Positions 7,801 to 18,636 are shown, counted from the stretch's first letter. The stretch: 64,000 nucleotides of DNA from Thalassospira profundimaris (GCF_003326795.1 NZ_JPWI01000005.1:1-64000); one strand, 5' to 3'. The notes: a model not told the origin generated them from the sequence alone. A program made the numbers and translations.

Positions 7801-10272
7801 TCAGGACTTCGCTGCGACCTTTTCGGGGACGCGATTGTGACGTTCACTGACCCAGCTTTCAAACGTGGTTGCCGGCAGCGGCTTGGAGAACAGGAAACCC
7901 TGAATGAAATCACAGCCCTTTTCACGCAGATATTCAAGCTGCTCGACTTCTTCCACGCCCTCGGCAACGACTTCAAGATTAAGACTGTGACCAAGGCCGA
8001 TAACGGCATCAACGATGGCCTTGTCATCAAGATCAACATGAATGTCGTTTACAAAGGAACGGTCGATCTTGATCGAGCCGACCGGGAAGCGTTTGAGATA
8101 GTTCAGCGATGAATAACCGGTACCAAAGTCATCAATCGCGATCATCACACCAAGGGCCTTGAGCTCCTTGAGCGTCGAAACCGCCTTTTCCGGGTTGTTC
8201 ATCAGGATGGATTCAGTGATCTCAAGTTCAAGCGTTCCTTCGGGAAGGGCTGTATCCTTGACGATCTTGGTCACACTATCAACAAGTTCGGCATCCTGGA
8301 ACTGTGCCGGTGACAGGTTCACGGCAATCCGAAGCCCCGGAAGAGTTGAATCGCGCCAGACTTGCGTCTGTTTGCAGGCCTTTTCCAGCACCCATGCACC
8401 CAACCGGTTGATCAGGCCGCATTCCTCGGCGACCGAGATGAACTCGCCGGGCAGGATCAGGCCACGTTCCGGATGGTGCCAGCGTACAAGAGCCTCTGCA
8501 CCAACGACCTTTTCGGTCCGGCAGTCAATTTTTGGCTGATAGTAAAGTTCGAGCTGATCGTGTTCGAGCGCGTTGCGCAGATCTTCCTCGATGGTTTTAC
8601 GTTCCTTGACCCGTTCATGCATTGACGGCAGGAAGAAGCGGTAATTGTTGCGGCCTTCGGCCTTGGCCGCATACATCGCCATATCGGCGTTCTTGACCAG
8701 CTGTTCCGGGTTCTCGCCATCTTCAGGAAACAGGGTAATGCCAACACTGGCCGTCGAATGCAGCCGGATGCCACGGCAGTCAAAGGGCTGGGAAAGCTCG
8801 TCAATGATGCGCTGGGCAAGGGCGATGGTATCTTCGATATTCTGAACGTCGGTCTGAATGATTGCAAATTCGTCCCCGCCAAGACGTGCAGCGGTATCCG
8901 AATCACGGATGATACGCGACAGGCGCTGACCCATTTCCTGAATCATCAGATCGCCAACGTCATGACCAAAGTGGTCATTGATATCCTTGAACCGGTCAAG
9001 ATCGACAAACAGAACAGTCACACCGCGCTGGAACCGTCGGGCTGAAAGCAGTGCCTGACGCAGACGGTCAAGGAACAGAGTGCGGTTCGGCAGGCTGGTC
9101 AGAACGTCATGCACGGCAAGATGGCGCATGCGGGCTTCGGTCTGTTTACGTTCGGTAATGTCGGTATAGGTTGCAACATAGCCGCCACCGGGCATCGGGT
9201 TGTGATCAACCTGAATGACGCGGCCATTCGGGCGCGTCCGTTCCATGCGATAGGGTTCGCGGCGGCGCGCAATGGCAACGCGGTCGGAAATCAGGGCCTG
9301 AATGCTGACATCGCCATATTCGCCGCGCTCGCCGTTGAAACGCAGGATATCTGAAAGCGGCGTACCTTCCTTGACCAGATCGCGTGGCAGGTTAAGAAGC
9401 TCGATATAGCGTTCGTTCCAGACCATAAGATTAAGGTCCTGATCGAACAGACAGATGCCCTGGCCGATATTATGAAGGGTTGCTTCCAGAAGCGCCTGCT
9501 TGCGCTGGGCTTCTTCCTGTGCCTGACCCTGCAGGGCGACCATTTCGTTATATTCGCGGATCAAAAGTCCCAGTTCGTCCGAGCTGTTCCATTCCACCGG
9601 ACGACGCAGACGGCCATGTTTGGTCATGCGAATGGAATGCAGCAGTCGGTTGAGCGGTTCCTTGATCGACCGTTTGTTTGCGATCAGCAGGCTGGCGGCA
9701 ACCACAGCGATCAGCAATCCGAACAGGATCATGTCAATAGCGATACGGCGGAACAGAAGATCCTGAACACGGGCATCGGTAAAGTAGATGACAAGTTCGC
9801 CAACATCGTGGCGCACATTGTTGCGTTCGAAATAGACCCGGCGTGACAGGCGCAACGTGTCAGTCAGTTCGGACTGGGAAACACCGGTATGGGCAAATTC
9901 GGTTCCGTCTGCGCCCAAAGCCTGCACCGCGACAATGTCGCGATCACGTGCCATGGCATTCAAAGCGGATTCGATATTGTCGACATCAAGGTACCAGAAC
10001 GGGGTGGCAAGCACGCGGGCGTTGATGTCTGCGGTCTGTTCAACCTTGCCATTCAGGTCATCGCGAAGGACCTTGTAGCTGACATAGCCAAATACGATAA
10101 AAAGCGCGAGCGAGAACAGAGAAACCAGCGGCAATGCTATGAAAAGCAACCGACTGCTCAAAGACTTCCGTTGTAAAAAGCCGTACGATCCGCGCGACAA
10201 GCGTTCTCTCCTGGGCACCCACTTTAGACTAGTCAGATATACTCTACTCGACGTTTGTATGGGAGCCAACAC
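7801..10272 (-). CDS. membrane GGDEF-EAL protein (c-di-GMP cyclase/phosphodiesterase)
   Basis: An 823-residue inner-membrane signalling protein. Order of parts: transmembrane helix at about 41-64, periplasmic sensor of about 110 residues, helix at 176-197, HAMP-like linker, PAS domain (about 260-385), GGDEF domain with an intact GGDEF at 465-469 and an inhibitory-site RxxD (RDSD) five residues before it, then an EAL domain with EALVRW at 593-598, LEITES and DDFGTGYSS. All key motifs of both enzymes look intact, so it could make or degrade c-di-GMP. The start is uncertain: the longest frame uses GTG at 10272, but TTG at 10200 has AGGAG seven bases upstream and may be the true start. Confidence 0.93.
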   Translation of the reverse strand: MLAPIQTSSRVYLTSLKWVPRRERLSRGSYGFLQRKSLSSRLLFIALPLVSLFSLALFIVFGYVSYKVLRDDLNGKVEQTADINARVLATPFWYLDVDNIESALNAMARDRDIVAVQALGADGTEFAHTGVSQSELTDTLRLSRRVYFERNNVRHDVGELVIYFTDARVQDLLFRRIAIDMILFGLLIAVVAASLLIANKRSIKEPLNRLLHSIRMTKHGRLRRPVEWNSSDELGLLIREYNEMVALQGQAQEEAQRKQALLEATLHNIGQGICLFDQDLNLMVWNERYIELLNLPRDLVKEGTPLSDILRFNGERGEYGDVSIQALISDRVAIARRREPYRMERTRPNGRVIQVDHNPMPGGGYVATYTDITERKQTEARMRHLAVHDVLTSLPNRTLFLDRLRQALLSARRFQRGVTVLFVDLDRFKDINDHFGHDVGDLMIQEMGQRLSRIIRDSDTAARLGGDEFAIIQTDVQNIEDTIALAQRIIDELSQPFDCRGIRLHSTASVGITLFPEDGENPEQLVKNADMAMYAAKAEGRNNYRFFLPSMHERVKERKTIEEDLRNALEHDQLELYYQPKIDCRTEKVVGAEALVRWHHPERGLILPGEFISVAEECGLINRLGAWVLEKACKQTQVWRDSTLPGLRIAVNLSPAQFQDAELVDSVTKIVKDTALPEGTLELEITESILMNNPEKAVSTLKELKALGVMIAIDDFGTGYSSLNYLKRFPVGSIKIDRSFVNDIHVDLDDKAIVDAVIGLGHSLNLEVVAEGVEEVEQLEYLREKGCDFIQGFLFSKPLPATTFESWVSERHNRVPEKVAAKS

Positions 10273-10427
10273 TCCTATGTCTTTGTCAAATCAACCCGGA
10301 AGTTGTTCGAAAGGCAAGTTTGATTTTGTTTTCCTGATAAATAAATGGTTGCAATAACCTGCCCCGTCTATTTTGGGGTGAAGTGTTTAAGCTTCAAGCA
10401 GTTGTCAGCGCCGAGCGGAAAATATCA

Positions 10428-10877
10428 TTATTTGGGAACAGCCATCCGGGCGAGTTCATCACAGCGCTCGTTCTCGGGATGACCGGCATGCCCCTTGACC
10501 CAATGCCATTCCACTTTGTGGGGTTTGAGAGCCTCGAGCATGCGCTGCCAGAGTTCGACATTCTTGACCGGTTTCTTGTCAGCCGTTTTCCAGCCGCGCT
10601 TCTGCCAGCCGAAAATCCATTTGGTGATACCGTCGCGGACATAGCTGCTGTCGGTATAGATATCGACGGTGCATGGGCGTTTCAGGGCTTCGAGTGCGCT
10701 GATTGCGGCCATCATTTCCATACGGTTGTTGGTGGTTTCGGGATCGCCGCCCGAAAGTTCCTTTTCAACGCCCTTGAAACGCAGGATCGCGCCCCAGCCA
10801 CCCGGGCCGGGATTTCCGCTGCACGCGCCGTCGGTGTAAATCTCGACGTGGTTATCCCCGCCATTGTTTGAAGTCAT
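10428..10877 (-). CDS. rnhA: ribonuclease HI
   Basis: A 149-residue RNase HI, which cuts the RNA strand of RNA-DNA hybrids. The four catalytic acidic residues are visible: Asp16 ([14 protein letters not shown]), Glu54 (NNRMEMMAA), Asp76 (YTDSSYV) and Asp140 near the C-terminus, along with the basic protrusion [14 protein letters not shown] and the histidine in [13 protein letters not shown]. Length equals the usual family length. It is the last gene of an apparent ispH-thrB-rnhA operon, 12 bases after thrB, an order common in alphaproteobacteria. Confidence 0.96.
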   Translation of the reverse strand: MTSNNGGDNHVEIYTDGACSGNPGPGGWGAILRFKGVEKELSGGDPETTNNRMEMMAAISALEALKRPCTVDIYTDSSYVRDGITKWIFGWQKRGWKTADKKPVKNVELWQRMLEALKPHKVEWHWVKGHAGHPENERCDELARMAVPK

Positions 10878-10889
10878 AGGGGCGCGTCC

Positions 10890-11858
10890 TTAATCAAATC
10901 CATAGGCAGCTGCACTTTCCACCCGCTGATGGAAACGAAGCTTGTTGATATATTCGCGAGGGTTTTTGGGGGTGACCAGGGCGTCTTTTGGCGTATTCAC
11001 CCAGTCATAAAGACGGGTCAGCAAAAAGCGCAGGCTGGCACCGCGCGCAAGAACCGGAAGGGCAGCGATTTCCGCGCCGCTCAGTGTGCGGACCTTGCCA
11101 TATTGCGACAGAAGGTTTTTGGCCTTGGTAACATTGAAGCTGTTATCAGGTTCAAAACACCATGCATTCATGCAGATTGCGATGTCGTAGCTCAGCAGGT
11201 CATTGCAGGCGAAATAGAAGTCGATCAATCCCGATACATCTTCCTTGCCCGGGAAGAAAAATACGTTGTCGGGGAACAGATCGGCATGAATGACCCCCTT
11301 GGGCAGGTCATGGGGCCAGTTGGCTTCGAGATAGGCGATCTCGTCGCCAATCATCTTGCCAAGACCGGGTTCGACATCGTCGGCATGTTCCCGACAGCTT
11401 TCCACCAGTCCGCGCCATCCCTTGACACTCAGTGCATTGGGAAGATGCATCTCGAAATCCAGACCGGCAGTATGGAGTTTTGCCAAGGCGGTTCCAAGAC
11501 CCGCACAATGATGGGGCAGGATCCGGCGTGGCGACATGCCTTGCAGGAAAGACGTAATTGCTGCCGGGCGACCGCAAAGACGACGCAGTGCAACACCGTC
11601 CGTCCCGTGGATCGGTGTCGGGCAGTTAAGTCCCTTGGCGGAAAGATGATCCATCAGACCAAGATAAAAGGGCAGGTCATCCGGATTTACCCGTTTTTCA
11701 TACAGGGTCAGGATGAAAGGAGCTTCGGTCGTCTGTAGCAGAAAGTTGGTGTTTTCCACACCTTCTGCGATGCCCTTGAACGATACAACATCACCGATAT
11801 CGTATTCGGCGACAAAACGGGCGATGTCTTCGTCTGAAACGTCGGTATAGACGGCCAT
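10890..11858 (-). CDS. thrB: homoserine kinase
   Basis: A 322-residue homoserine kinase of the aminoglycoside-phosphotransferase-like fold (type II), the form found in alphaproteobacteria in place of the GHMP-type enzyme. It phosphorylates homoserine for threonine synthesis; the partner thrC is 23 kb away in this window. Visible motifs are FKGIAEGVENTNFLL near the N-terminus and the catalytic-loop motif VIHADLFPDNVFF with its Asp and Asn, followed by GLIDFYFA. It sits 46 bases downstream of ispH and 12 bases upstream of rnhA on the same strand. Confidence 0.95.
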   Translation of the reverse strand: MAVYTDVSDEDIARFVAEYDIGDVVSFKGIAEGVENTNFLLQTTEAPFILTLYEKRVNPDDLPFYLGLMDHLSAKGLNCPTPIHGTDGVALRRLCGRPAAITSFLQGMSPRRILPHHCAGLGTALAKLHTAGLDFEMHLPNALSVKGWRGLVESCREHADDVEPGLGKMIGDEIAYLEANWPHDLPKGVIHADLFPDNVFFFPGKEDVSGLIDFYFACNDLLSYDIAICMNAWCFEPDNSFNVTKAKNLLSQYGKVRTLSGAEIAALPVLARGASLRFLLTRLYDWVNTPKDALVTPKNPREYINKLRFHQRVESAAAYGFD

Positions 11859-11904
11859 TGGATTTATCGTATTCCTGATCTGAAAGATAAGCAGTTAGAT
11901 CGAA

Positions 11905-12852
11905 TTAGCTTGCAAGCTGACGCGGCAGTTTGAAGGTCACATTCTCGTCGGTCAGTGTGATGGTCTCGACCGTCACGTCATATCGTTCGCGGCAGGCATC
12001 AATAACCTCTTCGACCAGAACTTCCGGGGCAGACGCCCCGGCGGTGATGCCAAGGGTGTTAATCCCGGCAAGTTTGCTCCAGTCAATATCATGCGCCCGT
12101 TCGACCAGAACGGAACGTGTGCAGCCTTCGCGTTTGGCAACTTCGACCAGACGGTTTGAATTCGATGAATTCGGCGCACCCAGAACCAGAATGGCATCAG
12201 CCTTTTCGGCAATCATCTTGACCGCATGCTGACGGTTGGTCGTTGCATAGCAAATGTCTTCTTTCTTCGGCACCGAAATTGACGGGAACCGGCGCTGAAG
12301 GATTTCAATGATCTTGGCGGTGTCATCAAGTGACAGGGTCGTCTGGGTAACAAAAGCAAGGTTTTCCGGATTGGTGACCTCAAGCTTTTCGGCGTCTTCC
12401 TCGGTTTCAATCAGCGTCATGCTGCCTGTCGGGAGCTGGCCCATGGTGCCGATGACCTCCGGGTGACCGGCATGGCCGATCAGAAGAATATGTTTGCCTT
12501 CGGCAAAATGGCGTTCTGCGCCGCGATGAACCTTCGACACCAACGGGCAGGTCGCATCGAGATATTCAAGCTTGCGGGTTTCGGCAGCCTCGGGCACGGA
12601 TTTCGGTACGCCATGGGCCGAAAAGATTACCGGTACGCCATCGGGAACAGCATCAAGTTCATCGACGAAAACGGCACCCATATCGCGCAGGCGGTCGACA
12701 ACGAATTTGTTATGGACGATCTCGTGACGGACATAAACCGGCGCACCATATTTTTCGAGCGCCTTTTCAACGATCTCAATCGCGCGATCTACCCCGGCGC
12801 AAAAGCCGCGCGGGTTGGCAAGAACGATCCGAAGACTGGCTTTATCTGACAT
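11905..12852 (-). CDS. ispH: 4-hydroxy-3-methylbut-2-enyl diphosphate reductase
   Basis: A 315-residue IspH (LytB), the iron-sulfur enzyme of the last step of the non-mevalonate isoprenoid pathway. The three cluster cysteines are visible in GFCAGV (Cys18), CPLVSKVH and CYATTNRQ, and the substrate histidines in RHEIVHNK and SAHGVPKSV. ispE of the same pathway lies at 52 kb. The ATG at 12852 starts the family-like sequence [18 protein letters not shown]; the upstream ribosome binding site is weak, and a TTG at 12906 extends the frame but looks non-coding. First gene of the ispH-thrB-rnhA group. Confidence 0.96.
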   Translation of the reverse strand: MSDKASLRIVLANPRGFCAGVDRAIEIVEKALEKYGAPVYVRHEIVHNKFVVDRLRDMGAVFVDELDAVPDGVPVIFSAHGVPKSVPEAAETRKLEYLDATCPLVSKVHRGAERHFAEGKHILLIGHAGHPEVIGTMGQLPTGSMTLIETEEDAEKLEVTNPENLAFVTQTTLSLDDTAKIIEILQRRFPSISVPKKEDICYATTNRQHAVKMIAEKADAILVLGAPNSSNSNRLVEVAKREGCTRSVLVERAHDIDWSKLAGINTLGITAGASAPEVLVEEVIDACRERYDVTVETITLTDENVTFKLPRQLAS

Positions 12853-13110
12853 GATACGGGGTCCGGTTTCCAAAATGTGCCGGGCTGTCCCGGCGCAGTT
12901 ATTCAAGCGTTCTCGTTACATAACCTGCCTGATCTTGTGGCGCAATGACTCAGCATGGATCGAGAAGCCATGAATTTCGCAGATTTTGATGTTTTCATCT
13001 TGTGACAATATCCGAAGCGGGTTGTGCCCGTTCAAGTGAGAGAATAGACTGCGCGCGGACAGTGCTGATCTTGCACATGTCAGAAAACAGATGGTTTGAT
13101 AGAGGCTTGG

Positions 13111-13665
13111 ATGACAATCGGTAACGGACTGCGGCGCGTATGCGCATTAGGTATGGTCTCGCTTGGAGGATTGCTGGCTGCGTGCAGCGGTAACCCGTTT
13201 GAAGAGCAGCCCGTTCCGACGTGCCCGGCTGCCTATCTGCCAAAGGACACCGCAAAGCTTGTCCAGTTCAATGGCACGGGCAAGGATCTGACCGATGTGA
13301 TCGTCGAGGCCGAGTTCACGGGCTATCTTGGTGATTGCGGTTATGATCTGGGTGACAAGACGCTTGATGTCATCATCAGTCCGATCATCACCGCCGAGCT
13401 TGGCCCGGCTGCGCAGGAGCGCAGCGCGTCCTTTAAATATTTCGTGGCGCTTCGTGATCCTGCGGGCAATTTTGTGCAGAAATCGGTGTTTGATGTCACA
13501 ATGCCGTTTGCCGATAACCTCAATATGGCTCGTTTCCGTGACGAGCAGGTAACATTGTCGGTGCCACTTGATGATGTCTGGACCGGACCGGATTACGAGA
13601 TTTACCTTGGTTTCCAGCTAAGTGCGGATCAGCTCGACTATAATCGTCGTTTCGGGACGAACTGA
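13111..13665 (+). CDS. putative lipoprotein of unknown function
   Basis: A 184-residue protein with a bacterial lipoprotein signal: a hydrophobic stretch (about residues 10-24) ending in the lipobox LLAAC, so it is predicted to be lipid-anchored in the envelope. The mature part is acidic and looks like a beta-rich domain (segments such as DVIVEAEFTGYLGDCGYD and TLDVIISPIITAELGP); I do not recognise a named family. The ATG at 13111 follows AGAGG with five-base spacing. It is divergent from ispH and upstream of the glycine riboswitch, and probably transcribed alone. Confidence 0.85.
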   Translation: MTIGNGLRRVCALGMVSLGGLLAACSGNPFEEQPVPTCPAAYLPKDTAKLVQFNGTGKDLTDVIVEAEFTGYLGDCGYDLGDKTLDVIISPIITAELGPAAQERSASFKYFVALRDPAGNFVQKSVFDVTMPFADNLNMARFRDEQVTLSVPLDDVWTGPDYEIYLGFQLSADQLDYNRRFGTN

Positions 13666-13760
13666 CGTCGCAAGGTTGAAATTCCGGTCTGACGATTGCC
13701 TGAATTTTGGGGCTGGTCGACCGAGATTGAAATACGTATAAGGACGCATACCCAAGTGAT

Positions 13761-13973
13761 CCCCGTGGGAGAGTGCCACGGTCCATAACGGATTGCGCGG
13801 ACGCCGAAGGAGCAACCACCCCGGAAACTCTCAGGCAAACGGACCGCGGGGAGATGGGACTCTGGAAAGCAGGCGGCATCAGAATGAAATGCCGGTGACC
13901 GCCTCGCCGAAGATGTAAGCAGACCGTCACGACAAGTCGGCTGTGATTCTTTCAGGCTCCAAGACAGAGGGGG
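13761..13973 (+). promoter_or_regulatory. tandem glycine riboswitch upstream of gcvT
   Basis: Two consecutive glycine aptamers. The first (about 13761-13851) has GGGAGAGTGCC, then GCCGAAGGAGCAA, then CTCTCAGGCAAACGGACCG, closed by a CCCCG/CGGGG stem. The second (about 13855-13973) has ACTCTGG, GCCGAAGATGTAAGC and TTCAGGCTCC followed by GACAGAGGGGG. These are the conserved features of the gcvT RNA element, which binds glycine cooperatively and usually turns on glycine cleavage genes. It ends about 55 bases before the gcvT start, with no clear T-run between them, so control may be translational or of unclear type. This accounts for the gene-free stretch 13666-14028. Confidence 0.95.
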
Positions 13974-14028
13974 AATGTGGTTGGCCATTGGTCGGCTATG
14001 TTTCGCAACGACTGTCCGGGAGAGCTTG

Positions 14029-15141
14029 ATGGCCAATCATCAGACCGAACTGCTTAAAACAGCCCTTTATGACCTCCATGTAGAACTTGGCGCCAAGATG
14101 GTGCCGTTTGCCGGTTATGATATGCCGGTGCAATATCCGCTCGGCGTTAAGGGTGAACATCTTCATACCCGTGCCAAAGCGGGCCTGTTTGACGTGTCAC
14201 ACATGGGGCAGGTTCGCCTGACCGGTGAAAACCGTGTGGCCGAGCTTGAAAAGCTTGTGCCCGGAGACATCGCGATCCTCAAACCGGGTCGCACACGCTA
14301 CTCGGCTTTTACCCAGGATGACGGCACGATCCTTGACGATCTTATGATCACCAATGCCGGTGACAGTCTGTTTCTTGTGATCAACGCAGCGTGCAAGGAT
14401 GACGACATCGTTCACATGCGCGCCAACCTTGGCGATGGTGTTGCACTTGAGGAGATTGATGATCGTGCGTTGATGGCACTTCAGGGCCCGGAAGCTGCCA
14501 AGGTTCTTGCACGCTTTGCGCCGGAAGTTGCCGATCTCAAATTCATGAGTTTTGCCGAGATCGAGATTGCCGGGATCGCCTGCTTTGTGACCCGTTCCGG
14601 TTACACCGGCGAAGACGGCTACGAGATTTCCGTTCCCAATGACCGTGCCGAGGAGCTTGCGCGCAAGTTGCTGGCCGAGGACGAAGTCGAAGCCATCGGT
14701 CTTGGCGCACGTGATTCGCTGCGTCTGGAAGCCGGACTTTGCCTTTATGGCAATGATATCGATACCACGACGACGCCGGTTGAAGGCGATCTGAACTGGA
14801 TCATCAACAAACGCCGTCGTGAAGAGGGCGGCTTCAAGGGCGCGGATGTCATCCTTGATCAGCTTGCAAATGGTGCAGAGCGCAAACGTGTCGGCATCAA
14901 ACCGGAAGGCAAGGCGCCCGCCCGCGAACATACCCCGATTCTGAACAGCGACGGCGAAGAAATCGGCGAAATCACCAGCGGTGGTTTTGGTCCGACGGTC
15001 GATGGTCCGATTGCAATGGGATATGTGGCAATTGAATTTTCCGAGCCGGGTACCAAGGTCGATCTTATGGTGCGTGGCAAGGCCCGTCCGGCAGAGGTTG
15101 TTGAACTTCCGTTCGCACCGCATCGCTATTTCCGCGGCTAA
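14029..15141 (+). CDS. gcvT: glycine cleavage system T protein (aminomethyltransferase)
   Basis: A 370-residue tetrahydrofolate-dependent aminomethyltransferase of the glycine cleavage system. It releases ammonia from the aminomethyl-lipoyl H protein and forms methylene-tetrahydrofolate. Family motifs include MVPFAGYDMPVQYP near the N-terminus, FDVSHMGQVRL, and SGYTGEDGYEI, with the C-terminal GFGPTVDGPIAMGYV. The ATG at 14029 follows GGGAG with six-base spacing; a longer frame from 13975 runs into the riboswitch and is unlikely. First gene of gcvT-gcvH-gcvPA-gcvPB, directly under the tandem glycine riboswitch. Confidence 0.97.
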   Translation: MANHQTELLKTALYDLHVELGAKMVPFAGYDMPVQYPLGVKGEHLHTRAKAGLFDVSHMGQVRLTGENRVAELEKLVPGDIAILKPGRTRYSAFTQDDGTILDDLMITNAGDSLFLVINAACKDDDIVHMRANLGDGVALEEIDDRALMALQGPEAAKVLARFAPEVADLKFMSFAEIEIAGIACFVTRSGYTGEDGYEISVPNDRAEELARKLLAEDEVEAIGLGARDSLRLEAGLCLYGNDIDTTTTPVEGDLNWIINKRRREEGGFKGADVILDQLANGAERKRVGIKPEGKAPAREHTPILNSDGEEIGEITSGGFGPTVDGPIAMGYVAIEFSEPGTKVDLMVRGKARPAEVVELPFAPHRYFRG

Positions 15142-15211
15142 TCGCCGTAATTCTTGAGAATGTGCGGCGGATCGCCGCGCGGCAGACAAACGATCAACAG
15201 GGACTAAGACA

Positions 15212-15583
15212 ATGGCTAAGAAATTCTCGCAGGAACATGAATGGATCGAGCTTGAAGACGGTATCGCAACCGTTGGCATCACCGATTACGCACAGCAGTC
15301 GCTTGGCGACATCGTGTATGTCGAGCTGCCGGAAATCGGCAAGAAACTGACCAAGGATGGCGATGCCGCCGTCGTTGAGTCGGTCAAGGCCGCAAGTGAT
15401 GTTTATGCGCCGCTTGATGGTGAAATTGTTGAAGTAAACGAAGAACTTGATGCCAATCCGGCGCTGGTGAATGAAGCACCGGAAACCGATGGCTGGTTCT
15501 TTAAAATGTCGCTGACTGATGAATCCCAGCTCGACGAGCTGATGGATGAAGCAGCCTATAAAGACTTCGTCGAAGGTCTGTAA
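15212..15583 (+). CDS. gcvH: glycine cleavage system H protein
   Basis: A 123-residue lipoyl carrier of the glycine cleavage system. The lipoylated residue is Lys59 within [14 protein letters not shown], and the hammerhead-fold glycines are conserved. It shuttles the aminomethyl group between the P and T proteins. It lies 70 bases after gcvT and two bases before gcvPA, clearly one operon. Length is normal for the family. Confidence 0.98.
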   Translation: MAKKFSQEHEWIELEDGIATVGITDYAQQSLGDIVYVELPEIGKKLTKDGDAAVVESVKAASDVYAPLDGEIVEVNEELDANPALVNEAPETDGWFFKMSLTDESQLDELMDEAAYKDFVEGL

Positions 15584-15585
15584 GT

Positions 15586-16941
15586 ATGCGTTATCTTCCA
15601 CTGACACGCGCTGATCGCGCCGTGATGCTTGAAACCATCGGGGCGTCATCAGTCGATGAACTTTACTGTGATGTGCCCGAGGGCGCATTGCTTGATGCAC
15701 CGGTTGATCTGCCCAGCCATCTTGGCGAAATGCAGGTCGAACGCGACATGCAGGCGCTTGCCGCCAAAAACATCGGCGCATCAAGTGTGCCAAGCTTCCT
15801 GGGTGCAGGTGCCTATCGTCACCATGTTCCTGCAACGGTTGATTACATCATCCAGCGCGGTGAATTCCTGACGGCCTATACACCCTATCAGCCGGAAATC
15901 GCGCAGGGTACGTTGCAGTATCTGTTCGAATTCCAGACCCAGGTAGCATCGATCACAGGTATGGATGTGGCCAACGCATCGATGTGGGATGGTGCAACAT
16001 CCTGTGCCGAGGCTGTCCTGATGGCTTGCCGTGCGACCCGTCGCAAAAAGGCCGTTCTTTCGGGCGGTCTGCATCCGCATTACCGCGAAGTCACCGAGAC
16101 CTATTGCCAGTACAGCGATACCGAAGTTGCCGGACGTGACGGCAACCCGGAACAGCAGGCAACTGTCGAGGAACTGGGCGAACTGATTGATGATCAGACG
16201 GCCTGCGTTGTTGTGCAGTACCCGGATGTTTTTGGTCGTATTCAGGACCACACCCAGCTTGCAGATCTTTGCCATGCCAAGGGCGCGCTTCTGGTTGTCG
16301 TCTTTACCGAGGCTGTTGCATTCGGCGCGATCAAGTCACCGGGAAGCTTCGGTGCCGACATCGTTTGCGGTGAAGGCCAGTCAATCGGCAATGCGCTGAA
16401 CTATGGCGGGCCATATGTCGGTCTGTTTGCCACCACCCAGAAACTGGTACGCCAGATGCCCGGTCGTCTCTGTGGCGAGACGGTGGATCAGGATGGCAAG
16501 CGTGGTTTTGTTCTGACACTTTCGACCCGTGAACAGCATATCCGCCGCGAAAAGGCGACATCGAACATCTGCACCAACTCCGGTCTGTGCTCGTTGGCAT
16601 TCACGGTTCACATGAGCCTGCTTGGAGAAGACGGTTATCGTCGCCTGGCAATCCTGAACCACGAAAATGCCTGCAAGGCTGCGGATGCAATTGATTCCAT
16701 CGCTGGTGCATCGGTTGTGAATGACAGCTTCTTTAACGAGTTCACTGTCAAGCTTGCCAAACCGGCAGCCGAGGTTGTCGAGGCACTGGTCGCCAAGGGT
16801 GTTCTTGGTGGTGTTCCACTGTCGCGTCTTTATCCGAACCGTTCTGATCTGGATAATTACCTGCTGGTGGCGGTTACTGAAACCAATACCGATGAAGATA
16901 TCGCGGCCCTTGCGTCCGCATTGAAGGAGGCGCTGGCATGA
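15586..16941 (+). CDS. gcvPA: glycine dehydrogenase (decarboxylating) subunit 1
   Basis: A 451-residue N-terminal-type subunit of the two-subunit glycine decarboxylase P protein. It lacks the PLP lysine, which sits in the partner GcvPB. Motifs include [14 protein letters not shown] and [16 protein letters not shown], both typical of the subunit. Split gcvPA/gcvPB genes replace the single roughly 950-residue P protein of E. coli. It starts two bases after gcvH and overlaps gcvPB by four bases (ATGA), implying translational coupling and equal expression of the two subunits. Confidence 0.96.
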   Translation: MRYLPLTRADRAVMLETIGASSVDELYCDVPEGALLDAPVDLPSHLGEMQVERDMQALAAKNIGASSVPSFLGAGAYRHHVPATVDYIIQRGEFLTAYTPYQPEIAQGTLQYLFEFQTQVASITGMDVANASMWDGATSCAEAVLMACRATRRKKAVLSGGLHPHYREVTETYCQYSDTEVAGRDGNPEQQATVEELGELIDDQTACVVVQYPDVFGRIQDHTQLADLCHAKGALLVVVFTEAVAFGAIKSPGSFGADIVCGEGQSIGNALNYGGPYVGLFATTQKLVRQMPGRLCGETVDQDGKRGFVLTLSTREQHIRREKATSNICTNSGLCSLAFTVHMSLLGEDGYRRLAILNHENACKAADAIDSIAGASVVNDSFFNEFTVKLAKPAAEVVEALVAKGVLGGVPLSRLYPNRSDLDNYLLVAVTETNTDEDIAALASALKEALA

Positions 16942-18434
16942 CGTTTACAACCCATACCGGCAACCGTGGACTTGTTCTGGAAGAAAAGCTGATCTTTGAA
17001 CAGGGTCAGCCAGGCCGCACCGGCGTTGATCTGCCAGAGCCGAAAGGTACGAAGTCGCGCCTTGCAGGCCTTGATCGTGACAGCAATGTCGGTCTTCCGG
17101 GCTTGTCCGAACCGCAGGTGGTTCGCCACTTTACCCGCCTGTCGCAGAAGAATTTCGGGATTGATTCCGGTTTCTTCCCGCTGGGATCCTGCACCATGAA
17201 GCACAACCCGCGCCTGAATGAAAAGGTTGCGCGTTTGCCCGGTCTTTCCGATCTGCATCCGATGCAGCCCGAAAGCACGGTTCAGGGTGCGCTTGAACTG
17301 ATCGACCAGTGTGCACACTGGTTGCTGGTTCTGACCGGGATGCCGGCAGTTTCCATGTCACCGGCTGCCGGTGCACAGGGTGAACTTTGCGGCATGATGG
17401 CCATTCGTGCGGCCCTTGATGCCCGTGGCGAAAACCGCCGTCGTGTTCTGGTGCCGGAATCGGCCCATGGGACCAACCCGGCAACCGCGGCTGCATGTGG
17501 CTTTACGGTTGATTCAATCCCGGCAACCGAGGACGGCCGTGTTGATCTGGCGGCGTTTGAGGCCAAGCTTGGTGACGATGTTGCCGGTATCATGCTGACC
17601 AACCCGAATACCTGCGGCCTGTTCGAACGTGATGTGCGCAAGATCGCCGATCTGGTGCACGCGGCTGGTGGTTACTTCTATTGCGATGGTGCGAACTTCA
17701 ACGCGATTGTTGGTCGGGTTCGCCCGGCCGATCTTGGCATTGATGCGATGCATATCAACCTGCACAAGACCTTCTCCACCCCGCATGGTGGTGGCGGACC
17801 GGGTTCCGGGCCGGTTGTGTTCTCCGAAGCCCTGGCACCGTTCGCACCGATCCCTTATGTCGTGCGCAATGAAAACGGCTTCCATCTGGTTGAAACCGCA
17901 GACGAAAATGACGGCATGAAGCCGTTTGGCCGTCTGAAAGGCTTCCATGGCCAGATGGGCATGTTCATTCGTGCCCTGACCTATATGAAAAGCCACGGTG
18001 CGGATGGTCTGCGTCAGGCGTCGGGTGATGCTGTTCTTAATGCCAACTATCTGCTTGCCCGTCTCAAGGAAAAGCTCAGCGTGGCGTTCCCGGGCTATTG
18101 CATGCATGAAGCCCTGTTTGACGACAGCTTCCTGAAAGATACCGGTGTTTCGACGCTGGATCTTGCCAAGGCAATCATCGACGAAGGGTTCCACCCGATG
18201 ACGATGTATTTCCCGCTGGTCGTTCATGGTGCATTGCTGATCGAGCCGACCGAAACCGAAACCAAGGAATCGATCGACCAGTTCTGTGATGCAGTGCTTG
18301 CACTGGTCGCAAAGGCCGAGTCGGGTGATGCAGAGTTCTTCAAGAACGCACCTTACCTGACGCCGCGTCGTCGTCTTGATGAAACGGCAGCAGCGCGCAA
18401 GCCCGTGTTGCGCTGGCAACCGGAAACGGCTTGA
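16938..18434 (+). CDS. gcvPB: glycine dehydrogenase (decarboxylating) subunit 2
   Basis: A 498-residue PLP-containing subunit of the glycine decarboxylase P protein. The PLP-binding lysine is Lys277 in [16 protein letters not shown], followed by the glycine-rich loop of the family. It decarboxylates glycine and hands the aminomethyl group to GcvH. Its start overlaps the gcvPA stop codon in ATGA. Last gene of the glycine cleavage operon; a strong hairpin terminator follows 27 bases downstream. Confidence 0.97.
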   Translation: MTFTTHTGNRGLVLEEKLIFEQGQPGRTGVDLPEPKGTKSRLAGLDRDSNVGLPGLSEPQVVRHFTRLSQKNFGIDSGFFPLGSCTMKHNPRLNEKVARLPGLSDLHPMQPESTVQGALELIDQCAHWLLVLTGMPAVSMSPAAGAQGELCGMMAIRAALDARGENRRRVLVPESAHGTNPATAAACGFTVDSIPATEDGRVDLAAFEAKLGDDVAGIMLTNPNTCGLFERDVRKIADLVHAAGGYFYCDGANFNAIVGRVRPADLGIDAMHINLHKTFSTPHGGGGPGSGPVVFSEALAPFAPIPYVVRNENGFHLVETADENDGMKPFGRLKGFHGQMGMFIRALTYMKSHGADGLRQASGDAVLNANYLLARLKEKLSVAFPGYCMHEALFDDSFLKDTGVSTLDLAKAIIDEGFHPMTMYFPLVVHGALLIEPTETETKESIDQFCDAVLALVAKAESGDAEFFKNAPYLTPRRRLDETAAARKPVLRWQPETA

Positions 18435-18460
18435 TACGCAAGGCTGCTTTAAGATTGCGA

Positions 18461-18493
18461 GCACCCCGGTCCATGGCCGGGGTGTTCTTTTTC
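18461..18493 (+). terminator. intrinsic terminator after gcvPB
   Basis: The stem CACCCCGG/CCGGGGTG around a short loop (TCCATGG) is followed by TTCTTTTTC, a typical rho-independent terminator closing the glycine cleavage operon. Confidence 0.85.
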
Positions 18494-18636
18494 AAGGACT
18501 TGTACTTGAAACCCATTGGACTTGTTGCAATCTGCACCTTTATACTTGTTCGAAAGGTAATGAACGACGCCGTCAAACGGTGCGTTTGGGGATTTTGTGA
18601 ATGGGCTGCGCCCGTTCTGGAGGTTTGAAGTCAATC

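Noticed and set aside
14197-15282. 361-codon minus-strand frame opposite gcvT
   Set aside because: Overlaps the full length of gcvT and part of gcvH; no family features and no start signal.
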